From Phenylobacterium sp. NIBR 498073 (GTDB lineage: Bacteria > Pseudomonadota > Alphaproteobacteria > Caulobacterales > Caulobacteraceae): a stretch of DNA of 64,000 nucleotides. The stretch covers positions 1,240,001-1,304,000 of the forward strand of contig NZ_CP114599.1 in NCBI RefSeq assembly GCF_027286305.1. The letters run 5' to 3'. Positions 47,672-56,402 of this stretch are shown here, in pieces; the stretch's first letter is position 1, and the number at the start of each line of letters is the position of its first letter. Made by a program: the position numbers and the translations under genes. The notes beneath the pieces were generated by a model. That model was not told the origin of the DNA. It searched no databases and saw only the letters and a program-made list of their open reading frames with translations.

Positions 47672-48145
47672 CTATCGTGGCGCCTCGAAGATCAGCTCCG
47701 CGTGACCGCCCTGATCAGCGATGTCGCGCGCTGCTTTTGTCGCTGCGTCCCGAGCTGGACCTTCCGCCAGATAGTCTCCAAGGAAAACGTGGTCGCGCGT
47801 TACGTGCCAGACCCCGCCCACCCGCGAGGTGCGGATCGCAATGGGCGGATGGAGGCCGCTGGCTTTCGCGACCGGCGTGTTCGAGTGGGACCTCACGGAA
47901 GGCCGCTCGGCGGCTTTCGCGTCTTGAAGGCGTCCGAGCCGCGCCACTTCGTGCAAGAAGGCCTCGGCGTAGTCGGCGGTTTCGACGTAGTCGTGCTCGT
48001 GTGCCCCGCGGCGCGTGTTGGCGAAACGCTCATGCATTCGGCTCAAAAAGCCGGGCTGCCCTTCCGCCAACTGAGCCATTAGGGCCTGAAGGATCTGTTC
48101 GTGCGCCAGCACGCGGCGCTCCAGGTCGGTGTTTTCGACGGCCAT
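47672..48145 (-). CDS. Unknown protein with DUF2188-like C-terminal part
   Basis: 157 residues from the ATG at 48145, which has GGAGGTCAGA before it. The N-terminal half is helical (ENTDLERRVLAHEQILQAL). The last 45 residues (VWHVTRDHVFLGDYLAEGPA then DAATKAARDIADQGGHAEL) look like the small beta-alpha unit of DUF2188-type proteins. The middle is low-complexity. No function is known; it is in the small-gene patchwork downstream of the recombinase operon. Confidence 0.6.
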   Translation of the reverse strand: MAVENTDLERRVLAHEQILQALMAQLAEGQPGFLSRMHERFANTRRGAHEHDYVETADYAEAFLHEVARLGRLQDAKAAERPSVRSHSNTPVAKASGLHPPIAIRTSRVGGVWHVTRDHVFLGDYLAEGPARDAATKAARDIADQGGHAELIFEAPR

Positions 48146-48306
48146 TCTGACCTCCATGGGAACATTGTGTGTTCCTTGGTCGGGGCCGACTCGCAGCTCG
48201 AGCCTCGCCCGTACCTCATGTAGTGATGCGCTAGGTCCTCCGCCATGCAGGTCGGCCAGGAGATAACTTGATTGAACTTTTAATCGTCCAGCTTCGAGAC
48301 CTCGGC

Positions 48307-49320
48307 CTATGATTGAAAACTCTGCAGCTCGACTGGCGTCGCGTGGGTATGGACCAAGGAAATAGCGGTCCCAGGGTGCGCGTCCGCGACCTGGACGCGT
48401 GCGCGCAGCTGGCTTGCGAGCGCCGCGACGATGCTGGTCCCAAGACGGGGAGAGGCGCTCGGGGCGTCCTTGGGCATGCCGACCCCGTTGTCCGTGACGG
48501 ACAATGTCCAGTTTGGGCCGTCCGCGTGGTACCCGACCACGATCCTGCCTGGCTGCGCGCTGGGAAAGGCGTGCTTCAACGCGTTGATCACGAGTTCGGT
48601 GACCGCCAGTCCAAGGCTTACAGAAGTGTCCGCAGGAACGGCGCTAGCATCCACGTCCACCTCCAGGCTCAAATGGCCGGGATCGCGGATCATCGATGCG
48701 CCGATGCTCTCGCAAAGCTGCGTGAAATAGCCCAGCAGCTCGACGTCGCCCAGGCGAGATGCGGCTAACTGCTGCTGCAGGGTGGCAACCGACATAATCC
48801 GGCTGTGAGCTTCCTTCAGATGGCTCCGCGCCTCTTCCGACTGCACGCGGCGCGCGCTCTGGAGGATCACGCTGGCGATGATCTGAAGGCTGTTTGCCAC
48901 TCGGTGCTGGATCTCCTGAAGGAGGACGACCTTTTCTCGAAGGAGGTCTTCCTTCAGTTTGTCGGCGAGCCGCGCGTCGGTGACGTCGGTCACTGAGAGC
49001 AGGATTCGAACGTGCTCTGGATTGCCGTAGTCGAGCCTATGCGCATTGACCACCAAACGTCGCGGTTCGGTCCAGTCGCCCATCAGATCCATCTCATAGG
49101 CGTCGATCTGGGCGACTCCGGCCGCCGTCGCTTTCAGCAAAGTCCGCAGCTGAGGGACATTCCAATCACCTGAGCGCAGTTCGAAAATGGTACGCCCCTC
49201 CGTTTCCCCGCGAGCGAGCTGGAAAGCGTGGAAGAATGACGCGCTCGCCGCCACGACCCTGAAGTCGCCGTCGAGGAGGATCAGTGGCGCGGTCGAGGAA
49301 CCGACGACGGCCAAAGCCAA
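48307..49320 (-). CDS. PAS-domain sensor histidine kinase, HisKA_2/HWE-like
   Basis: 337 residues from a TTG. A PAS domain comes first (STAPLILLDGDFRVVAASAS). The dimerisation/phosphoacceptor helix has the HisKA_2 form LLQEIQHRVANSLQII, with His139 as the likely phosphorylation site. The ATPase domain includes VTELVINALKHAFP (N box) and VTDNGVGMPKD (G1). The N-terminus has no membrane segment, so it is a cytoplasmic kinase. No response regulator is adjacent. The frame stays open about 44 codons above the TTG without a normal start codon and there is no ribosome-binding site, so the true start is unsure. Confidence 0.85.
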   Translation of the reverse strand: MALAVVGSSTAPLILLDGDFRVVAASASFFHAFQLARGETEGRTIFELRSGDWNVPQLRTLLKATAAGVAQIDAYEMDLMGDWTEPRRLVVNAHRLDYGNPEHVRILLSVTDVTDARLADKLKEDLLREKVVLLQEIQHRVANSLQIIASVILQSARRVQSEEARSHLKEAHSRIMSVATLQQQLAASRLGDVELLGYFTQLCESIGASMIRDPGHLSLEVDVDASAVPADTSVSLGLAVTELVINALKHAFPSAQPGRIVVGYHADGPNWTLSVTDNGVGMPKDAPSASPRLGTSIVAALASQLRARVQVADAHPGTAISLVHTHATPVELQSFQS

Positions 49321-49465
49321 CGCAATGCCGGCATCTGGATCAATCTTGGCCCGAGCAGCGATGGCTGTCCCTCCAAAACCCGGAGTCTCGCGAAGCGAAA
49401 GACGTATCCCGGCCGAGATCGGGACACCGAGGCGTCCTCAGTTAATAGATCTATGCTAGCACGTC

Positions 49466-49672
49466 CTAAAGCGCCGCGCCCGCCCCAGGATCGTGCGATC
49501 GGATATGCTTACCCAATGCGTGTGGCTCTAGCCGGCATGCTTGCGGGGGGCTGATGGCCGCGCCTTGACGCTCATGCTTCTTCGAGCTCAGGACGAAGGT
49601 CTCCGAACCCATGTCCTCAAGCAGAGCGGCTTGGGCTCCGGACGCGGGCATGTCCTCCAACTTTGCACTCAT
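49466..49672 (-). CDS. Possible small protein, unknown
   Basis: 68 residues from the ATG at 49672 (GGAGACTTCAGGG upstream). It starts SAKLEDMPASGAQAALLEDM and then SETFVLSSKKHERQGAA; the acidic, non-repetitive start is unlike a shadow frame. No family is recognised. It lies in a run of small minus-strand genes. Confidence 0.4.
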   Translation of the reverse strand: MSAKLEDMPASGAQAALLEDMGSETFVLSSKKHERQGAAISPPQACRLEPHALGKHIRSHDPGAGAAL

Positions 49673-49700
49673 CGTCCCTGAAGTCTCCACACGCCAGCGC

Positions 49701-49979
49701 TTAAGAGGACGGTGCGCGCGGCCGGCAGGCAGGGAGCCTTGAGTTCATGAAGAGCCCCTTCAAGCGGCTGGCCGCGATGTCGCTCACCGCGGCTCTAAAT
49801 TTCGGCCCTGATATCGGCTTCGGTTGGAGCGATGCCTCGGAACCAAGACACGAGAATCTTGGTCGCGTTCCTAACGGTCCCGGAAATCCAGGTAACGCAA
49901 GTGGCGCCGCGGCTGGCTTGGGCCGGGCCTGCTTGGGTTTTCGCGGCTCCCGGCTGGATCGCTTCTGGCCTTTGGCCAT
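49701..49979 (-). CDS. Small basic protein with MAKGQ-type start
   Basis: 92 residues, with AAAGGCG at proper distance before the ATG. The first 25 residues (AKGQKRSSREPRKPKQARPK) match a common tiny alphaproteobacterial protein that starts MAKGQxRxxxExKKPK. The following part (LPGFPGPLGTRPRFSC onward) looks unrelated to that family, which is usually 40-60 residues long, so the frame may shift after about residue 28. Function unknown. Confidence 0.5.
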   Translation of the reverse strand: MAKGQKRSSREPRKPKQARPKPAAAPLALPGFPGPLGTRPRFSCLGSEASLQPKPISGPKFRAAVSDIAASRLKGLFMNSRLPACRPRAPSS

Positions 49980-49991
49980 CGTCGGCGCCTT

Positions 49992-50378
49992 TCAGGTTTG
50001 AGGATGAGGATGTGCGAACGCAAAGCTGAGCAGCACATCGTTCGCGTGCGCGCCGGCGCGTGCGGGATTGAAGAATCCGATGTCCAACTGGCTCGGCGTA
50101 TCGTCCAGGACGGTCAGCCTGTCGTCCCGCCATTCGCCGCCGTCCAGTGCGTGCTGCCCCCGCACCTCGAGCCGGCAGTCAATGTCCTGCGCGGGTATGT
50201 CGATACGTTGTTCACGATCTTGACCGCCGATCTGAGAGCCGTAGACGAGCCGCGCCGGCGTCGCGGCCGTCGCGCCGACGCCATGCACCTGAACCGCCCA
50301 GCGATGGACGCCCGTCTGCGGCCCAGCGGTGGCAGTAAGTCGAACGGTCGAGCCGGTCGGCATAATCATCTTGTGCAT
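49992..50378 (-). CDS. Conserved-looking small protein, unknown
   Basis: 128 residues from the ATG at 50378 with GAAAGGACG upstream. It begins HKMIMPTGSTVRLTATAGPQ and contains IDIPAQDIDCRLEVRG and RLTVLDDTPSQLDIGFF, a mainly beta pattern with little low complexity. It ends in a His/Pro-rich tail. The codon choice differs from a shadow frame. I recognise no domain. The MAKGQ-type gene begins 13 bases downstream. Confidence 0.55.
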   Translation of the reverse strand: MHKMIMPTGSTVRLTATAGPQTGVHRWAVQVHGVGATAATPARLVYGSQIGGQDREQRIDIPAQDIDCRLEVRGQHALDGGEWRDDRLTVLDDTPSQLDIGFFNPARAGAHANDVLLSFAFAHPHPQT

Positions 50379-50501
50379 CGCACGTCCTTTCAACTGGACC
50401 GCATTAGGTTGCTCGTGACGAAGGCTTGGTTCATCGCGACAAGCTGGCGGGACGTCTCATCTTCAGGGACGCGCTCGCCGCCTCACACCTTCGCCACATG
50501 A

Positions 50502-50684
50502 CTACTGGCCTCCGCTGAGCGGATTTGGCGGCCGGATGGGGGCGCGGCCGTGCAAGCGCTCCACGATCTGCCTCAGGCGTTCGACCTCAGCCGACAGCGC
50601 GGTGACATCGCTCTGGAGTTGGTGGTTTCTCTGGCGCAGGTAGGCGTTCTCCCGCGCGAGATCGTTCGGAGGAGCGAGAGTCAT
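50502..50684 (-). CDS. 60-residue coiled-coil protein
   Basis: ATG at 50684 with GGAGG eight bases upstream. The middle is a leucine-zipper-like helix (ENAYLRQRNHQLQSDVTALS, AEVERLRQIVERLHGR) with hydrophobic residues at heptad spacing. The tail is Pro/Gly-rich. The start overlaps the stop of a putative membrane microprotein, so the two may be translated together and interact. Function unknown. Confidence 0.6.
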   Translation of the reverse strand: MTLAPPNDLARENAYLRQRNHQLQSDVTALSAEVERLRQIVERLHGRAPIRPPNPLSGGQ

Positions 50685-50833
50685 CGCTTCGGCCTCCAGT
50701 TCAGCAACGAGAAGGCCTTAGGCAAAAGCATCGCGCTCACGACTAGGAGCGCGGACGCTACGAAGAGCGGGGACATTGCGGTCTCGGATACGTGCGCCGC
50801 CTCGGGGACGATCGACCGCTTCGGTCGCGGCAC
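50681..50833 (-). CDS. Putative 50-residue membrane microprotein
   Basis: The frame starts at a GTG (50833) and reads PRPKRSIVPEAAHVSETA, then one hydrophobic helix (SPLFVASALLVVSAMLLP), ending NWRPKR. Its TGA overlaps the ATG of the coiled-coil gene. A shorter form of 31 residues starting at an internal ATG is also possible. Evidence is the membrane helix and the coupled overlap; no homologue is known to me. Confidence 0.4.
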   Translation of the reverse strand: MPRPKRSIVPEAAHVSETAMSPLFVASALLVVSAMLLPKAFSLLNWRPKR

Positions 50834-51142
50834 ACGCCCGATGGCGCCTACTTCATATGGGGACGCGCATCCGAAAAGCTAGGACGGAGCAACGACCAGG
50901 TCCGTCTGAATAACCGAGGCACAGCTACGGAACGGATATCGAACGTGGATCGAAGTCCCCGGACGCTGTAGGCTTCCGGATCTTGCGACGCCGATATCGT
51001 TGAAGAGCCGGAGCCGTCGCAGGCTTGCCCGGTGGACGGCGCGATCCATCCGAGCCCGCGTTCATCGAGGCGGAAAACTGCATCGCCTTGGCCTGCGAGC
51101 CCACGGCGCTTGCCCAAGCACGGAAGCCGATAGAGAGGCGCG
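50834..51142. other. No supported gene
   Basis: This stretch before the antiporter gene holds only overlapping frames of low quality on both strands. I see no hairpin with a T-run and no clear repeat. It presumably carries the antiporter promoter; TAGAGAGGCGCG just before 51143 is the ribosome-binding site. Confidence 0.4.
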
Positions 51143-52780
51143 ATGCACCATACTCCGCTGATCGCCATGATCGCCGCCGGCTTCGCGTCCGCCCTCCTCT
51201 TGGGGATGCTCGCCAGCCGCCTGCGGCTTTCCCCGATCGTTGGATATCTGGCGGCCGGCGTGCTGGTCGGCCCCTATACGCCTGGCTTTGTCGGCGATGC
51301 GGAAGTCGCCGCCGAGCTTGCCGAGATCGGCGTCATCCTGCTGATGTTCGGCGTCGGATTGCACTTTTCCTACCGGGACCTCATCGCGGTTCGGAAGATC
51401 GCCCTTCCAGGCGCCTTGGTGCAGATCCTCGTCGCCACCCTGCTCGGCATGGGTTTGGCGTGGTGGCTCGGCTGGTCGCCGGCCGCGGGGCTTGTCTTCG
51501 GGCTGGCCCTTTCGGTCGCTAGCACGGTGGTTCTTCTTCGAGCTCTGACAGAGCGGCAACTGCTCGACACACGAAGCGGCCACATCGCCATCGGCTGGTT
51601 GATCGTCGAGGACATCGCGATGGTTTTCGCGCTCGTCCTGCTGCCGATCTTGGCTGGGGCTCTGTCAGGCGACACCGGGGGGCCGGGGCCGCTCATCCTC
51701 TCGCTGGGGCTTACCCTGGCCAAGCTTGTGGCGTTCGGCGTGCTGATGATCGTCGTCGGCCGGCGCCTCATTCCGTGGCTCCTCGCGCGTGTAGTGAGGA
51801 CTGGTTCGAGCGAGCTCTTCACCCTGTCGATCCTGGCGGCGGGGATCAGTATCGCCTACGGCGCCTCGGCGCTGTTTGGCGTGTCGTTCGCCCTGGGGGC
51901 CTTCTTCGCCGGCATGATCCTCAAGGAATCCGAGCTCAGCCATCGGGCCGCCGCCGACACCCTGCCGCTGCGCGACGCCTTCGCCGTGCTCTTCTTCGTA
52001 TCGGTCGGGATGCTGTTCGACCCCGCCGTGCTCGTCGAGCAACCCCTCGCAGTTCTTGCAACGGCGCTGATCATCATCGTCGGCAAGTCCATCGCCGCCT
52101 TCGCGATTGTGAAAGCCTTCCGCAAGCCTACGGACACCGCCGTCCTCATCTCGGCGAGCTTGGCCCAGATCGGCGAGTTCTCGTTCATCCTCGTCACCCT
52201 GGGGCTCAGTCTGGGCCTGTTGCCTCCTGCAGGCCGCGATCTCGTGCTCGCCGGGGCGGTGATCTCCATCATCCTCAATCCCCTGGTCTTCCTGTTTGGG
52301 GACCGCGCCCGCGCCCGGCGCGCCGCGGCCTTGGCCCGGGAAGTCGAGGCCGAACGAGAGCATCAACCCTACAGGACCACGGCTTCCGATCATGTGATCG
52401 TTGTCGGCTATGGGCGGGTCGGAAGGCTGGTCGTGGAGCGGATGAAGGAGACTGGGCGGGTCTGTGTTGTGATCGAGGACAGCCTCGAACGCGTCGAAGA
52501 ACTTAGAACGAGTGGCTTTGACGCCGTCCTGGGGAACGCCACAAGGGCGGCGGTTCTTGCCGCGGCTGGCATCGGCCGCGCCAAGAACCTGATCGTCACC
52601 GTCCCGAATAGCCTCGAGGCCGGAGAAATCATTGCTCGCGGACGAAACGCGAATCCGAGCCTGCGAATTGTCGGGCGCGCGCAATCCGACCGTGAAATCC
52701 AGCATCTGCAGGAGCGAGGCGCGGACCGGGTGATCATGGGCGAGCGAGAGATCGCGCGCTTGATGAGCCTGGAAGTCTAG
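51143..52780 (+). CDS. Monovalent cation:proton antiporter-2 with TrkA-N domain (KefB/YbaL type)
   Basis: 545 residues. About 12 membrane segments make the Na/H-exchanger core (ASRLRLSPIVGYLAAGVLVG, GVGLHFSYRDLIAVRK, LSVASTVVLLRALTERQLLD, LGAFFAGMILKESELSHRAA). From about residue 415 a Rossmann RCK/TrkA-N domain follows (VIVVGYGRVGRLVVERM), which binds a nucleotide regulator. This is the YbaL/KefB layout, exporting K+ or Na+ for protons, often under electrophile or alkaline stress. No KefF/G-type ancillary gene is nearby. Confidence 0.93.
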   Translation: MHHTPLIAMIAAGFASALLLGMLASRLRLSPIVGYLAAGVLVGPYTPGFVGDAEVAAELAEIGVILLMFGVGLHFSYRDLIAVRKIALPGALVQILVATLLGMGLAWWLGWSPAAGLVFGLALSVASTVVLLRALTERQLLDTRSGHIAIGWLIVEDIAMVFALVLLPILAGALSGDTGGPGPLILSLGLTLAKLVAFGVLMIVVGRRLIPWLLARVVRTGSSELFTLSILAAGISIAYGASALFGVSFALGAFFAGMILKESELSHRAAADTLPLRDAFAVLFFVSVGMLFDPAVLVEQPLAVLATALIIIVGKSIAAFAIVKAFRKPTDTAVLISASLAQIGEFSFILVTLGLSLGLLPPAGRDLVLAGAVISIILNPLVFLFGDRARARRAAALAREVEAEREHQPYRTTASDHVIVVGYGRVGRLVVERMKETGRVCVVIEDSLERVEELRTSGFDAVLGNATRAAVLAAAGIGRAKNLIVTVPNSLEAGEIIARGRNANPSLRIVGRAQSDREIQHLQERGADRVIMGEREIARLMSLEV

Positions 52781-53043
52781 GCGATCGCCTCGTGATTGGC
52801 CCTGCGCTCTCCTCGAGCAGGGATGCTGGCGGCGACCTGGTCCAGCGCCCGCCGGACCGGCGGGCGGTATGGCGGGAGAGTGGTTCGGCAATCTCGTTGG
52901 CGTCGACGGGTGATGTCGGGTCGGAGTTTGATGCGTTACGATTGCAGTTCCGGCTTCCGGCGCAGGCGCGTGAAGGTGGTCTGTCGATCGAAGTGTGCGC
53001 GCCGCGGCCTATTGAGCTCGGGCTTGACCTCCGAGGAGACCCC

Positions 53044-53292
53044 ATGATGACTACCAAAGACATCGCCCTCGACGCGCGCTTTCTCGCGCAGGAGCGCATC
53101 GTTGACGCGCTGCTCCGCGCCTTGGCGATTCGACAGCCGGAATTGCTGAGCGCCATCCGCGGCATATTGGTGGACACTGAGTTCTCACACTCGGGCAAGC
53201 CGGGAGAGCATGAAACGGTGCATCAACAGATCAAGAGCCGGCTCGACCTCGCCTCACAGTTCGCCGACGCTCATGGAACCGCCCAGGACTGA
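53044..53292 (+). CDS. Small helical protein of unknown function
   Basis: 82 residues from the ATG at 53044 with CGAGGAGACCCC upstream; the frame is open further left, but that part looks like non-coding composition. It is predicted helical (DIALDARFLAQERIVDALLR, AIRQPELLSAIRGILVDTEF). No domain is recognised. It stands alone between the antiporter and the Fic gene. Confidence 0.55.
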   Translation: MMTTKDIALDARFLAQERIVDALLRALAIRQPELLSAIRGILVDTEFSHSGKPGEHETVHQQIKSRLDLASQFADAHGTAQD

Positions 53293-53470
53293 CTGTGCCG
53301 TAAGAAGACGCTGGGTGCGTAAGGTAACAGGAGTTCGTCAAGCGCGGAGCTGCTGGGAAATCGAGGGCTTCGAGGACGAGGACTGATTTTCACGAGCCTT
53401 CTCAAGCGTGCAAACTCGGCCGTGTCGGGCCCTGCCCGAGGGGCGCCGTGGTCAGGCTGCGGGGATTAAG

Positions 53471-53564
53471 GCGGATAATCGCCGCATAATGTGCGGCGAA
53501 AGTGCTTGCCTGTGCGGAGAATGGGCGCCATTTTCACCGCAGAAAGTGCGGAGAAAATGGCGCC
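53471..53564 (+). promoter_or_regulatory. Repeat-rich operator over the fic start
   Basis: The box TGCGGNGAAA/T occurs at 53492-53501, 53513-53522 and 53547-53556, and once reversed at 53532-53541; a partial GCGGATAAT copy is at 53471. The last copy runs directly into the fic ATG. In addition GGCGCCATTTTC (53524-53535) and GAAAATGGCGCC (53553-53564) are exact inverted repeats that include the start codon. Direct binding by the winged helix of the Fic protein itself is a reasonable guess. Confidence 0.65.
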
Positions 53565-54942
53565 CTACATCCACGAGCAAGGCGACTGGCCCCATCTAAC
53601 TTGGGACCATAAGCAGCTCGAGGCGCAGCTTGCTGCAGTCCGCCTTCGGCAGGGCAAGCTCATTGGCAGGATGGAGACGCTAGGATTTCAGCGTCGAGCG
53701 GAAGCCGTCCTTGAGACCCTCACCGCCGATGTCCTCAAATCGAGCGAGATTGAGGGGGAGCAACTCGACAAGGGCCAAGTCCGCTCCTCTATCGCGCGGC
53801 GCCTGGGGATGGATATCGGCGCGCTCACGCCGGCCGACCGACATGTCGAGGGCGTCGTCGAGATGATGTTGGACGCCACCCAAAATTACGGTGCGCCGCT
53901 CACCGACGAGCGCTTATTCGCGTGGCACGCCGCGCTCTTTCCGACGGGCCGGAGCGGGATGAGCCGCATCCTGGTCGGCGCGTGGCGCGACGCAGCCTCT
54001 GGCCCCATGCAGGTCGTCTCCGGCCCAATCGGGCGTGAGCACATTCATTTTGAAGCGCCGCCTGCCGAGCGGATGGAGGCCGAGATGTCGGCCTTCCTCG
54101 TCTGGTTCAACGGCGATGACACTTTAGATCCGATCCTGAAGGCGGCCCTCGCTCACCTTTGGTTCGTCACCATCCATCCCTTCGCCGATGGGAACGGCCG
54201 GATCGCGCGCGCCATCGCCGATCTTGCGCTGGCCCGCTCCGAAGGCAGCGCGCAACGCTTCTACAGCATGTCCGCGCAAATTCGCCTCGAGCGGAACGCC
54301 TACTACGCCATCCTGGAGCGCACCCAGAAGGACGGCCTCGACATCACCGCCTGGCTGCAATGGTTCCTGGGGTGTCTCGATCGTGCGTTTGACGGCGCCG
54401 AGACCACTTTGGCGAATGTCCTTCGTAAGGCGCGCTTCTGGGAGGCCTTGGCGGGGCAGGCGTTCAACGAGCGTCAGAAGCGCATGCTCGACCTGCTCCT
54501 TGAAGGATTTGAGGGGAAGCTGACCAGCTCGAAGTGGGCGATCGTAACCAAGACCTCACCAGACACGGCGCTTCGGGACATCGACGATCTTTTGCGCCGC
54601 AGGATCCTGGTCAAGGATCCGGCCGGTGGGCGCAGCACGAGCTACTCCTTGATCGAGACGCCTGCGGAAGCTCTGCGGGCCGTCGCCGCCTATACTCGCG
54701 CGCATGCGGCCATCTCCGCCTGGGATGGGCCGCGTATGCCGACACCGGCGGAGACGGCGGCGCGCCAGCGCCAGATTGAAGACCTCGCTGGTGAGATTGA
54801 GGCGTTGGCGCAGCGCAGCGAGCAGGCTGCCGTGACCTACCGCGAATTCGAGGCTTGTCTCACGGCGCTCCATCAGCAGGGGTTTCATCCCGACCCGCCA
54901 TTAGTCTCGGCTGTCGCCCACGCTCTAAGCCGGGTGGCCTGA
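53557..54942 (+). CDS. Fic-domain protein with inhibitory helix and winged helix
   Basis: 461 residues from the ATG at 53557 (GTGCGGAG upstream). The N-terminal part contains the autoinhibitory motif SSEIEG (62-67), matching S/T-x3-E-G/N of class II Fic proteins. The Fic core has the complete active site HPFADGNGR (207-215), so AMP transfer or a similar nucleotidylation is likely. A Fic/DUF4172-type DNA-binding winged helix follows (ALRDIDDLLRRRILVKDPAG). No antitoxin gene accompanies it, which agrees with the built-in inhibitory helix. The start is overlaid by repeats described separately. Confidence 0.93.
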   Translation: MAPYIHEQGDWPHLTWDHKQLEAQLAAVRLRQGKLIGRMETLGFQRRAEAVLETLTADVLKSSEIEGEQLDKGQVRSSIARRLGMDIGALTPADRHVEGVVEMMLDATQNYGAPLTDERLFAWHAALFPTGRSGMSRILVGAWRDAASGPMQVVSGPIGREHIHFEAPPAERMEAEMSAFLVWFNGDDTLDPILKAALAHLWFVTIHPFADGNGRIARAIADLALARSEGSAQRFYSMSAQIRLERNAYYAILERTQKDGLDITAWLQWFLGCLDRAFDGAETTLANVLRKARFWEALAGQAFNERQKRMLDLLLEGFEGKLTSSKWAIVTKTSPDTALRDIDDLLRRRILVKDPAGGRSTSYSLIETPAEALRAVAAYTRAHAAISAWDGPRMPTPAETAARQRQIEDLAGEIEALAQRSEQAAVTYREFEACLTALHQQGFHPDPPLVSAVAHALSRVA

Positions 54943-55020
54943 GGGGGTCGCGAGTGGCGTTCGGCTCGCCTTGTGAGAGCCTGGTCGCGAGAACCCCAGA
55001 CGCCCGGGCTGAGCGAAATC

Positions 55021-56229
55021 CTAGGGTAGGGGAAAGAGCTTCCTGTTGCCTCTGGGTACCGCCGGCGACTTGCCATGCCGAGCCGTCCTACGGATTCGCC
55101 ATCCGCCCTTTTGGTGAAGATCGAGCTGATCCTCGCAGGGGTGTCGGTATTTATTCGGCGATCCGTAGGAGGCGACCGCCACAGAGTGCTTGGCGCAAGG
55201 GCTCGGCGGTGGAGTCGCACCCTTGCCGCCGTGATGGGGAATCATGACGGCCGTGAGATCGGACTGAAGATCGGTGGGAATGGCGTGATATCCGGCGTCG
55301 CCCGTGAGCAGCACGGCTTGTCCATCATACGCCACGCGCATCGCGTACCCGGAGTTGTTGCGGTCGCTCGCAGGTCCATTGCAGCGCTTCAACTTGAAGC
55401 CGCCCAGGTCGAGCGAGCCCGAGATGAAATTCAGGTTGGAGCCGAGCGACTTCTGAAACTTCGCCGTGCGTGGTCCGACCGGCTGGTCAGGGGCGTACCA
55501 CTTCAACGTCCGGAGGATCGGATGTTCGTAGGCCAGCGCATAGTGGTCGAAGTCACAGTGGGAGAGGATGATGAAACCCTTGTTGCAGGGCGTATGGTCA
55601 GGGCGTCGTGGGAATGATCCACGGTTGAAGAAGATCGGGGCTCCAACATCGAAATAGCCGACGCACTGTCCCTGTCGCCAAAAGGCGACGCACGCAGCCT
55701 GCCCGACATCAATCGCTTCAATCCGAGACGTCTGGCTGGGGGCCAAGAAAGCAATGGCATCGATTTCGGGCGCCTCGATCCGCGTCGTGTGAGGAGAGGC
55801 GCAGGCCGTGGTTAGGAGTGCGACCGCGTCGGGGCCCAACGCGTCTCCAGCTGTGACTGCGACCGCATTGGTGGCGATGGGATCACCGAAGCCATCACCT
55901 TCTGAGGGGATCAGCCAAGTGCGCGGGTTGCCGGGCGACTTCTCGGTGGTGAGGCTCACCCACGAGCCTTCCTCCGGGATGGCCCGATCGACGCCGATAT
56001 ATTCTCGGAGCCGGTCTGGTGTGGTCAGCAATCTGACCAGGAAGAGGGCGTCGTCCCGCTCGATGGCAAGAGGATCGGCATCAAACAGGTCGGCGTCGAC
56101 GGCGTCCAGATGAAGCGCCAGCCGCGAGCGCGGGTTTTCGTCCTCTGCCGGGATCACAGAGTCCACGAACCCATAGAGGCGGCGCGGCAGCCGCCTTTCG
56201 GTAGGCCGAGGTGTTTGACGGCGCGCCAT
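55021..56229 (-). CDS. ComEC/Rec2-type stand-alone MBL-fold protein
   Basis: 402 residues from the ATG at 56229. The MBL part begins near residue 185 with AIDVGQAACVAFWRQGQ and has ILSHCDFDHYALA (SHxDxDH metal site), VLLTGDAGYHAIP and VMIPHHGGKGATP, the pattern of ComEC-related hydrolases. About 180 N-terminal residues of unknown type come first. Unlike ComEC there are no membrane helices, so it is soluble. Stand-alone ComEC-like MBL proteins recur in defence and conflict loci. It points away from the nuclease genes and starts about 170 bases from the SNase-like gene. Confidence 0.8.
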   Translation of the reverse strand: MARRQTPRPTERRLPRRLYGFVDSVIPAEDENPRSRLALHLDAVDADLFDADPLAIERDDALFLVRLLTTPDRLREYIGVDRAIPEEGSWVSLTTEKSPGNPRTWLIPSEGDGFGDPIATNAVAVTAGDALGPDAVALLTTACASPHTTRIEAPEIDAIAFLAPSQTSRIEAIDVGQAACVAFWRQGQCVGYFDVGAPIFFNRGSFPRRPDHTPCNKGFIILSHCDFDHYALAYEHPILRTLKWYAPDQPVGPRTAKFQKSLGSNLNFISGSLDLGGFKLKRCNGPASDRNNSGYAMRVAYDGQAVLLTGDAGYHAIPTDLQSDLTAVMIPHHGGKGATPPPSPCAKHSVAVASYGSPNKYRHPCEDQLDLHQKGGWRIRRTARHGKSPAVPRGNRKLFPLP

Positions 56230-56402
56230 GGTCAATCTCGCTCATTCTCAGAGCGCATTTTCCGGGCGCAATCGTAAGTAGTTGTTGACGGCGCGTCTGC
56301 AGAGTCGCCCGCGCAAGACGCCTTTGGGCAATCCGCCGAGGAGGCCCATCTCGATCGCGCGCCGCGTGCGGTCGCGCCTCCTAATAGAACGAGGGATAGA
56401 CG

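Noticed and set aside
50848..51168. 106-codon minus-strand frame overlapping the antiporter start
   Set aside because: It overlaps the beginning of a clear antiporter gene and has no motif.
53557..54942. The Fic gene as the toxin of a two-gene toxin-antitoxin pair
   Set aside because: No small antitoxin gene adjoins it, and the inhibitory S-x3-E-G motif is within the same protein.
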